Below, piece after piece: positions 54,920 to 61,205 of a stretch of 61,205 bases of DNA. Origin of the DNA: Acidimicrobiaceae bacterium. GTDB taxonomy: Bacteria > Actinomycetota > Acidimicrobiia > Acidimicrobiales > RAAP-2. The stretch is taken from NCBI GenBank assembly GCA_027451285.1, contig DAIDJP010000052.1:1-61205 (forward strand), read 5' to 3'. A program made the translations under genes and the position numbers. Below the pieces are notes generated by a model, which saw nothing but the letters and a program-made list of their open reading frames with translations, made no database searches and was not told where the DNA came from. The stretch's first letter is position 1. Each line of letters starts with the position of its first letter.

Positions 54920-57046
54920 TCAGCGCTGCACGAAGCGCACGCTGGCGATCTTGCCGTTGGACATCGCGATGACGAAGGTGTGCACCCCCGGGCGCGAGCG
55001 GCGATCCACTCGCACGCGCACCGTGAGGACGGTGCCGCTGTCACGAAGCACGAACGCCTTGGTCCCCGCGGGGCCCACCACCGTGGGACGCCCGATGAAC
55101 CCTCGGCCGAGGATGCGCAGAATGACCGTGTGGCCCGCGACCGCGTGACCGACGACTCGGGTAGCGACTGGCAACAGTGGTGGCGGGGGCGTCGTGGTCG
55201 GAGCGGCCACCGTCAGCGTGAACGCGTAGGTCCCGGTGTCACCGCTGGCGTCGCTGACCGATCCAGCCGCGCTGTAGGTACCCGCCGGAAGCGCTCCGCT
55301 CGTCGTCACCGCGCCACTCGCAGAGACCACGAGCGACGGGGTGCCCGAGGTCTGGGTGAAGGTGAGGTTACCGACGCCGCCCGTCTCGACAAGTTGAGTC
55401 GTGTAGGCCGCCGACGCCGTGGGAGCGACCGTCGCGCTGGTCGGTGTGCCCTGCACGAGTGCGCCCGCGGCGACGAGCAGGTTGAAGAAGTACGTCCCGC
55501 TGTCGCCCGAAGCGTCGCTGATCACGCCGCGCACCACGTAGGAGCCGTCAGCGAGAGTCCCACTCGTCGTCACCAGACCGCTCGGCGAGACCACCAACGA
55601 GGGGGTGCCAGTGGTCTGGGTGAAGGACAGCGGGCCACTGCCGCCACTGGCCGTGAGTTGCATGGTGTAGGTCGTCGAGGCGGCTGGCGAGATCGTGGTG
55701 CGAATGGTGGAGGTCTGCGTGAGGAAGCCCACTTTCAGGGAGAACGTGAAGGTCCCCTGGTCGCCGAAGGCGTCGCCGATCGTGCCGCTCGCGCTATAGG
55801 TGCCGCGCGCGAGCGCCCCACTCGTCGTCACGAGGCCGCTCGACGAGACCAGCAGGTGGGCCGCGCCGGTCGTCTGGGTGAAGGACAGCGGGCCACTGCC
55901 GCCCACGCCCGTGAGCTGGTTCGTGTAGGTCGCCGAGCCGAGCACCGACGTGGCCGCGGAAGTCGCCCCAGTCTGGACGATCGTGCCCACCGTGAGAGCG
56001 AAGCTGAAGTTACCCGAGAGTGCCCCCGCGCTCGCCGTGCCCGACGCGCTATAGGTGCCCGCCGCCAGGGTCCCACTCGTCGTCACGAGGCCGCTCGATG
56101 AGACCAGCAGGCTCGGCGAGCCCGTGGTCTCGGTGTAGGTTACCGGCGCGCTCTCGCCGGCCACCGCGAGCTGACTCGAGAACGTCGACACCGCAGCGAG
56201 GGAGATCGTCGCCGAGGCCGGCGTGACGATGAGGCCGCACACGTAGTCGCCGTCGAGACCGTTCAGGGGGTACTGGATCATCGCGATGCGCCCGCCGGTG
56301 AAGCTCGTCATCGAGCACGCCGCCTGAGCGGCGACGAGCGTCGCGTACCCCGGAACCCACAGCGGGTTCTGCGAGAAGGTCGAGCCGGTGTTGCTGCCCA
56401 CGATCGCGCCCCACTGCAGGCTGGTGGCGTAGATGCCCACGGTGCCCACGCCGATGCTCGCAAAGTAGGCGAGCTGGCCCTGGAGGGTCGCCGCGTCGTT
56501 GGCGAACTGCGCGCTCGTCGGCGCGCTGCCCGTACGCAGCGACTGCCAGGCGTTGCCCGTCTCGACGTCGAGCCACCACTGGGCCCCAAGGGCCGCGGCC
56601 GTCGGAGAGGCCGCAGACAACTGGGTCTCGGCCGAGACCACCGCCTGGAACGAGGCCTGCGCGGCGTTCCAGCCGTAGTCGTAGGAGCAGTTCACGGAAT
56701 TCGCCCCTGCGCACGGCTTGGGCGTCGACTGCGACTGGGGCCAGTTGGTGTTGTTCGACGGGCCGGGGTTGTCGGTGTTCACGTAGAACTGCGGGCTCGC
56801 CGAGAGCGAGGTTCCCGCCCAGGTGATCTCGCTGGCCAGACAGGGGTTGACCGAGAACGAGTGCCCGTTGTCGACGCCGACGACGCCAAAGCCCGTGGCG
56901 GCGGGCAGGTTCGCGCCGCACTGAGGAAAGCTGATGTCATATCCCAACGAGGTCGCAGGCACCGAGGCCGCCTGCGCGGCGAGTACCCCCAGGCCCCCCG
57001 CCATCAGCGAGGACACCACGAGTACCACGAACATTCGTCGGATCAC
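54920..57046 (-). CDS. Secreted GH25-like protein with four tandem Ig-like repeats
   Basis: 708 residues. Signal peptide (MFVVLVVSSLMAGGLGVLAAQA), then a domain of about 250 residues (SLGYDISFPQCG...WWLDVETGNAW...GIYATSLQWG...IAMIQYPLNG) that recalls the TIM-barrel of GH25 lysozymes, with WLDVE in place of the catalytic DxE strand. Four repeats of about 90 residues follow (LSFTQTTGTPSLVVSSSGLV, SDASGDTGTYAFTLTV), then a C-terminal beta domain. A TAGGGT box six bases before the GTG suggests a leaderless message. Likely wall-binding or surface protein. Confidence 0.78.
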   Translation of the reverse strand: MIRRMFVVLVVSSLMAGGLGVLAAQAASVPATSLGYDISFPQCGANLPAATGFGVVGVDNGHSFSVNPCLASEITWAGTSLSASPQFYVNTDNPGPSNNTNWPQSQSTPKPCAGANSVNCSYDYGWNAAQASFQAVVSAETQLSAASPTAAALGAQWWLDVETGNAWQSLRTGSAPTSAQFANDAATLQGQLAYFASIGVGTVGIYATSLQWGAIVGSNTGSTFSQNPLWVPGYATLVAAQAACSMTSFTGGRIAMIQYPLNGLDGDYVCGLIVTPASATISLAAVSTFSSQLAVAGESAPVTYTETTGSPSLLVSSSGLVTTSGTLAAGTYSASGTASAGALSGNFSFALTVGTIVQTGATSAATSVLGSATYTNQLTGVGGSGPLSFTQTTGAAHLLVSSSGLVTTSGALARGTYSASGTIGDAFGDQGTFTFSLKVGFLTQTSTIRTTISPAASTTYTMQLTASGGSGPLSFTQTTGTPSLVVSPSGLVTTSGTLADGSYVVRGVISDASGDSGTYFFNLLVAAGALVQGTPTSATVAPTASAAYTTQLVETGGVGNLTFTQTSGTPSLVVSASGAVTTSGALPAGTYSAAGSVSDASGDTGTYAFTLTVAAPTTTPPPPLLPVATRVVGHAVAGHTVILRILGRGFIGRPTVVGPAGTKAFVLRDSGTVLTVRVRVDRRSRPGVHTFVIAMSNGKIASVRFVQR
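55200..56215 (-). repeat. Four tandem coding repeats of about 250 bp
   Basis: Within the secreted protein gene, four units encode similar 75-90-residue beta domains with the shared core SGLVTTSG(T/A)L followed by (G)(T/S)Y. DNA similarity is highest around that core. The unit count could vary between strains by recombination. Confidence 0.7.
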
Positions 57047-57052
57047 CCGTCC

Positions 57053-57058
57053 ACCCTA
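57053..57058 (-). promoter_or_regulatory. -10 box TAGGGT of the secreted protein gene
   Basis: TAGGGT on the minus strand ends exactly six bases before the GTG start codon. Confidence 0.42.
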
Positions 57059-57115
57059 CGCCAGGCTCCTCGCACGAGACGTGGCTCACACCAACTTCCA
57101 AGGAGCGACACCGAC

Positions 57116-58417
57116 TCAGCGGGGTCGAAAGCGCGCGATGTCGGCCGCGATCTTCGCGCTGGTGGCCGCATCGACGCCGGCCTCGATCGCGAAGTCGGGC
57201 CAGTGGTCGATGGCCCCGTTGACCTGGTCGATCGTCGCGGCGATTCCGGGCACCTCGTGGCGATCGCCCAGGGCGCGAAAGTCGTCCAGGGTGATGTCAG
57301 TGAACTTGGCGTTGACGCTCATCTGGTGGGCCTGGGGCCACTCGGCGTCCCAGTAGGAGTGGGTGACGTCATAGGCCGGCGCCAGCTGCCACGTCCCGTG
57401 CTCGGCGAGGCGGAACGAGGCGTTCTTCGTGTGGTCGTCACGATTCACGCCGGCCACGTTGAAGAGAGCGCGCCGGAAGATCTCGCGCGCCGCCTCGGGT
57501 CCGAGTCCGAGCTCGCGCGCAGTGAGAAAGTAGCTCGAGTACGAGTGGCTGCGGGCCAGGTTGTAGTCGAGGTGCGCGAGCGCGCACAGCGTCTGGGTGT
57601 GGAGACGCTCATTGTGCGCCGCGCGGTCGAAGCGCCGGGTGAGAAAGTGGGCTCGCGGGCCTTCGAGCAGGAGGCGCGACTCGCTCATGTCGATCCCGGC
57701 GGCGCGCGCCATGAGGTAGTACGCGTACTCCACGCGCCCGTAGGGCTGGGTGTCGGTAAGGGGCGTGGTGCCCGGTACCGCGGGATCGCCCACGCCGTCG
57801 AGCTTGATCATCCACTGCTCGAATCCCTCGGGTGCGTTGAACTGGCCCGAGAGCATCTCGTAGGTCGAGGGGTTGAAGGCGATCACCGCCTTGGCGCGCG
57901 CTCCCCCGGCGGACGATCCCACCGTGATGAGATCGGCGAGCGCGTCGTGAACATCATCCTCGCGCAGCGTCCCGCGCAGCGCCGAGCGCGCCGCGCTGAC
58001 CAGGCGGGCGACCTGGACGAGACTCGGCTCTACGAACTCGGGGCCGGCGGGTGGCGCGAAGGTTAGGGCCCCCATGGCGCGGCTGCCGGCGTAGGCGAGG
58101 CGATCGAGGGCGGTGACCTGGGCCGCGCCGATGCCCTGTTCGGCCATCCAGGCCGTGACGAGGGCGCTGCCGAAGCGGTCGGGCAGGGCGTCGGCGAGCA
58201 TCGCCGGCAACCCGTAGTACGTGGTGCGCGAGAGCTCGGGGAACTCGTAGACCCCGGCGCGTCGGGGCATGTGCAGCGGGGCGAGCTCGACCCCGTCCTC
58301 GAGCCAGGCCTCGTCGTATTCGAAGGCGTAGAACCCCGTGGCCGGATCCAGCGCGACGGCGCCCACCCGACGACCCCAGGCCGAGACCTCGAGGACCGTG
58401 GCGGGCGAGTAGGTCAT
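57116..58417 (-). CDS. hipA: HipA-type serine/threonine kinase toxin
   Basis: 433 residues. N-terminal HipA subdomain (VLEVSAWGRRVGAVALDPATGFYAFEYDEAWLEDG...LHMPRR), P-loop-like GSSAGGARAKAVIAF, NRDDHTKNASF (the catalytic D-x-H-x-K-N loop) and LAPAYDVTHS (the Asp-Phe-Gly equivalent). Known HipA proteins phosphorylate glutamyl-tRNA synthetase or other tRNA synthetases and cause growth arrest. The ATG overlaps the antitoxin stop codon by four bases (ATGA). All main motifs are intact. Confidence 0.92.
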   Translation of the reverse strand: MTYSPATVLEVSAWGRRVGAVALDPATGFYAFEYDEAWLEDGVELAPLHMPRRAGVYEFPELSRTTYYGLPAMLADALPDRFGSALVTAWMAEQGIGAAQVTALDRLAYAGSRAMGALTFAPPAGPEFVEPSLVQVARLVSAARSALRGTLREDDVHDALADLITVGSSAGGARAKAVIAFNPSTYEMLSGQFNAPEGFEQWMIKLDGVGDPAVPGTTPLTDTQPYGRVEYAYYLMARAAGIDMSESRLLLEGPRAHFLTRRFDRAAHNERLHTQTLCALAHLDYNLARSHSYSSYFLTARELGLGPEAAREIFRRALFNVAGVNRDDHTKNASFRLAEHGTWQLAPAYDVTHSYWDAEWPQAHQMSVNAKFTDITLDDFRALGDRHEVPGIAATIDQVNGAIDHWPDFAIEAGVDAATSAKIAADIARFRPR

Positions 58418-58737
58418 GACCCCGCGCGTGCTCGGCGAACGCGACGTGTTCGCCTCGCTTCTTCGCGGGTGCGCAGCATCTCCATGGGGCTGAACTCGGG
58501 CTCGGCGGGGGCGAAGGAGTCGAGCCACTCGGCGCGTCCGAGGACGCGCGCGACGCGCACGACGCTCGCCAGGCTCGAGCCGCCCCCACGTTCGAGGTTC
58601 TTGAGAGTGCTCAGGGAGATGTTGGCCCGCTCGGCGAGCTCGGCCTGGGTGAGACGGCGCGCGAGGCGTAGCCGCCGTACGGCGCGGCCAAAGCTCTTCT
58701 CCCACTCGTCGACGGTGCTGGAAGGTTGGATTTCCAC
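58414..58737 (-). CDS. hipB: HipB-type HTH antitoxin
   Basis: 107 residues with an Xre-type HTH (FGRAVRRLRLARRLTQAELAERANISLSTLKNLERGGGSSLASVVRVARVLG) and a basic C-terminal tail (REEARRTRRVRRARAGS). It should bind and neutralise the HipA-type kinase and repress its own promoter. The GTG start lacks a strong binding site. Confidence 0.88.
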   Translation of the reverse strand: MEIQPSSTVDEWEKSFGRAVRRLRLARRLTQAELAERANISLSTLKNLERGGGSSLASVVRVARVLGRAEWLDSFAPAEPEFSPMEMLRTREEARRTRRVRRARAGS

Positions 58738-58740
58738 TCT

Positions 58741-58777
58741 TTAGATCCCTCGTACGGTACTAATAGATCTAATTATA
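58741..58777 (-). promoter_or_regulatory. hipBA promoter and inverted-repeat operator
   Basis: Minus strand: consensus -10 TATAAT (58777-58772), followed by a perfect inverted repeat with arms TTAGATC and GATCTAA (58766-58772 and 58741-58747) separated by 18 bases, just before the antitoxin start. Autoregulation by HipB is inferred. The sequence is AT-rich against a GC-rich background. Confidence 0.55.
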
Positions 58778-58865
58778 CCTACTAAGGGCGTAGTCCGTCC
58801 AGCAGACCGCCAGAAGAATCAGAATTCAAACCATTCAGTACGCCGACCCGAGGTGGCGCGCCGCT

Positions 58866-60230
58866 CTAGGCGATGTAGAAGGTCTTGGCGTTCGTGAACT
58901 CGCGGATGCCCAGCGCCGACAGCTCGCGGCCGTATCCCGACTTCTTGATACCGCCGAAGGGCAGCTCGGGGGTCGAGGCCACGATCGCGTTGGCGAAGAC
59001 CATCCCCGACTCCACGCCGTTGATCGCGCGCTCGATCTCGCTGGGATCCGTCGCCCAGATCGAGCCGCCCAGGCCCCACGGGGTCGAGTTGGCGAGCTTG
59101 AAAGCCTCGTCCAGGTCCTCGACGACCTCGACGACCGCGACCGGACCAAAGAGCTCCTCACATCCCGCGCGCGAGTCGCGCGGCACGTTGGTGAGAACGG
59201 TGGCCTCGTAGTAGTAGCCCGTGCCCTCGATCATCTTGCCGCCGCAGCGCAGAACCGCGCCCTTGGCGACGGAGTCGAGCACCTGGGCGTGGAGCAACTC
59301 GCGCTGCTCGGCGTTGACGAGCGGGCCCATGTTGGTCTCCGGGTCCATCGGGTCGCCAACCTTGACTTCGCTCATGGCCTGGGTGAAGCGCTCGATGAAC
59401 TCCTCGGAGCGCTCCTTTACCACGATGAAGCGCTTGGCCGCGATGCAGCTCTGGCCATTGTTCTGGATGCGGGCCGTGACGGCCATCGGGACCGTCTTGT
59501 CCATGTCGGCCGAGCTCGCGATGATGAACGCGTCCGACCCGCCAAGTTCGAGCACGCACTTCTTCAGGTTCGCGCCGGCCTGGGCGCCGACCTTCTGACC
59601 GGCGACTTCCGAGCCGGTGAGCGTCACCGCGGCGACGCGGTCGTCAGCGATCAGGTCCGCGAGGGCCTGGTGGCCGAGGAAGAGGTTCGCGAACACGCCC
59701 TTGGGGAATCCGGCGCGCAGGAACAGGCTCTCCAGGTACAGGGCGGAACCGGGCACGTTGTGCGCGTGCTTCAAGATGCCGACGTTGCCGGCCATCATGG
59801 CCGGGGCCGCGAAGCGCACCGCCTGCCAGAGCGCGAAGTTCCAGGGCATCACGGCGAGCACCGTGCCGAGGGGCTCGTAGCGGATGCCGCTGCGCGAGGC
59901 GGGCGAGGCGATGATCTCCTCGCCGAGGAGCTCTTCGGCGTGCTCGGCGTAGTAGCGCATGGTCTTGGCGCACTTCATCACTTCGCCCTTGGCCTGGACG
60001 AAGGTCTTGCCCATCTCCGAGGTGAGAAGAGCCGCCGCGCTGTCGAGCTCGTCCTCGAGGAGCTGGGCCGCGCGGGTCATCAGCTCGCCGCGGTCCTTGA
60101 AGGGGGTCATCTTCCAGCTGGCGAAGGTCGTGACGGCCTGGGCCACCGCCGCCTCGATCTGTTCCGGGGTGTGCGCCGGATACTCGGCGATGACCTCTTC
60201 GGTGGCCGGATTGATCGCGGTGAATGCCAT
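58866..60230 (-). CDS. NAD(P)-dependent succinate-semialdehyde dehydrogenase-type ALDH
   Basis: 454 residues, full aldehyde dehydrogenase fold. Landmarks: MPWNFALWQAVRFAAPAMMAGN, LTGSEVAGQKVGAQAG, catalytic Glu in ELGGSDAFI and Cys in NNGQSCIAAKRFIV, EELFGPVAVV, PFGGIKKSGYGRELSALGIREF. Closest in pattern to the GabD/Sad group. Start at the ATG with GAAGGGA seven bases upstream. It could finish polyamine or GABA breakdown started by the amine oxidase 26 kb away; context here does not prove this. Confidence 0.9.
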   Translation of the reverse strand: MAFTAINPATEEVIAEYPAHTPEQIEAAVAQAVTTFASWKMTPFKDRGELMTRAAQLLEDELDSAAALLTSEMGKTFVQAKGEVMKCAKTMRYYAEHAEELLGEEIIASPASRSGIRYEPLGTVLAVMPWNFALWQAVRFAAPAMMAGNVGILKHAHNVPGSALYLESLFLRAGFPKGVFANLFLGHQALADLIADDRVAAVTLTGSEVAGQKVGAQAGANLKKCVLELGGSDAFIIASSADMDKTVPMAVTARIQNNGQSCIAAKRFIVVKERSEEFIERFTQAMSEVKVGDPMDPETNMGPLVNAEQRELLHAQVLDSVAKGAVLRCGGKMIEGTGYYYEATVLTNVPRDSRAGCEELFGPVAVVEVVEDLDEAFKLANSTPWGLGGSIWATDPSEIERAINGVESGMVFANAIVASTPELPFGGIKKSGYGRELSALGIREFTNAKTFYIA

Positions 60231-60354
60231 GACTTTTCCCTTCGTCGCCGCCGGAGTCCCCCGCACGGTTTTTACCCCTCCATCTTTAGCCCGAAACCCG
60301 TGACCGTGTCACCGCGACGCCGTGACCAACGACCCTTCGCGGGGCGAAATGATT

Positions 60355-60828
60355 TCAGTGTGGCGTCTCGGCGGCGAGGGCCTCGGGCATCTGCACGCAG
60401 AGCACGTCGCCGGTGACCGTCACCACACCGTCGACCATCAGGTCCGAGACGACGCGCACCTTGCGCCCGGCGATCTCGGCCACGCGGCCGCGGATCTGGA
60501 TCTCCGGCCCGAGTGCAGTGGGCTTGGCGAAACTGACGAGCAGCGACGCCGTGACGAAGCGAAATGCCGGCAATGTGTCCATCTCTCGAGCCTCGGCGCG
60601 ATACATCGCAGCGGCGGCGGTGCCCGTGGAGTGGCAATCGATCAGCGACGCCAGCAGTCCGCCGTAGACGTAGCCGGGCACCGCGGTGTGATACTCGCGC
60701 GGGGTGAAGCGGGTCAGGCTCTCCTCGCCGTCCCAGACGGTTGCGACGTGATAGCCGTGTTCGTTGAGACGCCCGCAGCCGTAGCAGTGGGCCAGGTGCT
60801 CGGGGTAATAGTCCTGGAAGGCCGTCAC
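60355..60828 (-). CDS. Hotdog-fold thioesterase (PaaI family)
   Basis: 157 residues. N-terminal CYGCGRLNEHGYHV (often seen in this subgroup), YHTAVPGYVYGGLLASLIDCHSTGTA as the catalytic helix region with Asp, and LLVSFAKPTALGPEIQIRGRV. Likely hydrolyses an acyl-CoA; substrate unknown. GAGGGGAG before the GTG. Same strand as the partial PEP synthase upstream. Confidence 0.87.
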   Translation of the reverse strand: MTAFQDYYPEHLAHCYGCGRLNEHGYHVATVWDGEESLTRFTPREYHTAVPGYVYGGLLASLIDCHSTGTAAAAMYRAEAREMDTLPAFRFVTASLLVSFAKPTALGPEIQIRGRVAEIAGRKVRVVSDLMVDGVVTVTGDVLCVQMPEALAAETPH

Positions 60829-60852
60829 GTACTCCCCTCGTCTCGTCTCGTC

Positions 60853-61205
60853 TTAGCGAGACGCTAGGCCACGATGCGCGGGGTCGGCCGACTCGAGGAG
60901 CAGTCGCCACTCGGCGCGGGCGATCGACGCGCGCGCCCGATCGACGGCGTCGGGATTGACCGAGATCGACGTGATGCCCAGTCGTACCAGGTGCTCGGCG
61001 AACTCCGGGTGGTTCGAGGGTGCCTGGCCACACAGTGACGAGGTGATCCCCGCGGCGTGCGACGCGCTGATGATCCGTCCGATCGCGTCGAGCACGGCGG
61101 CGTCGGATTCGTCGAAGAGCTCGTCGCAGATCTGACTGTCGCGGTCCACCCCGAGCATCAGCTGGGTCAGGTCGTTGCTGCCGATGGAGACACCACTCAC
61201 GCCCA
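60853..61205 (-). CDS. ppsA: Phosphoenolpyruvate synthase, C-terminal part (cut by window edge)
   Basis: C-terminal PEP-utilising TIM barrel: [20 protein letters not shown], then [33 protein letters not shown] with the catalytic Cys of the PpsA/PPDK family. The reading frame runs off the right end, so the start, swivelling His domain and ATP-grasp domain lie outside. Pyruvate plus ATP to PEP, gluconeogenesis. It could be PEP synthase or a close relative. Confidence 0.87.
   Translation of the reverse strand, partial: GVSGVSIGSNDLTQLMLGVDRDSQICDELFDESDAAVLDAIGRIISASHAAGITSSLCGQAPSNHPEFAEHLVRLGITSISVNPDAVDRARASIARAEWRLLLESADPAHRGLASR

Overview
The window looks like the chromosome of a GC-rich actinobacterium, most likely Acidimicrobiia. 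This is an inference. It rests on high GC (about 65-70% in most genes), frequent GTG starts, many apparently leaderless genes, a deazaflavin (F420)-type nitroreductase, a small basic actinobacterial protein, and threonine-rich TTTTVP-style linkers in exported wall enzymes. I found no rRNA, intact tRNA, CRISPR array, integrase or transposase.

Layout. 1-10 kb: a tRNA 3'-end-like fragment, a divergent MFS exporter/HxlR regulator pair, a membrane protein, a GH130 enzyme, an SDR, an F420-type protein and a zinc alcohol dehydrogenase, separated by several gene-poor stretches of lower GC. 10-13.4 kb: a MacB/LolD-type ABC exporter. 13.6-29.3 kb: a large molybdenum island holding molybdate uptake (modA, a modBC fusion, an HTH-Mop protein), cofactor synthesis (moaA, moaC, a MoaC paralogue, moaD, moaE, mogA, moeA, mobA, DUF6457), fdhD, and two sets of molybdoenzymes (an FdhF/YdeP-type oxidoreductase; a YedY/MsrP-like protein with a cytochrome b). 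29.4-31.8 kb: a D,D-carboxypeptidase and an L,D-transpeptidase. 31.8-38.3 kb: a lower-GC polyamine locus (potABCD-like transporter, amine oxidase, TetR regulator with a palindromic operator) followed by a sulfatase. 40.4-45.4 kb: PadR, then a probable nitrosative or iron-sulfur stress regulon (hemerythrin-DUF2249, SufT-like, DUF2249, NnrS/oxidase-like membrane protein) under an Fe-S-type ArsR/SufR-like regulator. 45.4-52.9 kb: two TrkA-type proteins, a P-type ATPase, a split YbhF-type ABC exporter and a flavodoxin. 52.9-61.2 kb: a DUF4389 membrane protein, a secreted repeat protein, hipBA, succinate-semialdehyde dehydrogenase, a hotdog thioesterase and the 3' end of a PEP synthase gene.

The most striking observation is in the molybdenum island. 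The two MoaC-family proteins each lack a different half of the catalytic residues known from E. coli MoaC. The one beside moaA keeps the His77, Glu112, Glu114 and Lys147 equivalents but lacks Lys51, Asp128 and Lys131. The one beside mogA keeps Lys51, Asp128 and Lys131 but lacks the others. Because MoaC active sites form at a dimer interface, this suggests an obligate heteromeric ('split active site') MoaC.

Two regulatory patterns also stand out. Three copies of TTCTAGT-N4-ACTAGAA (each with at most one mismatch) lie in front of the putative stress regulon and its own regulator. A TANNNT box sits 5-7 bases (usually exactly 6) before the start codon of at least a dozen genes, pointing to widespread leaderless transcription.
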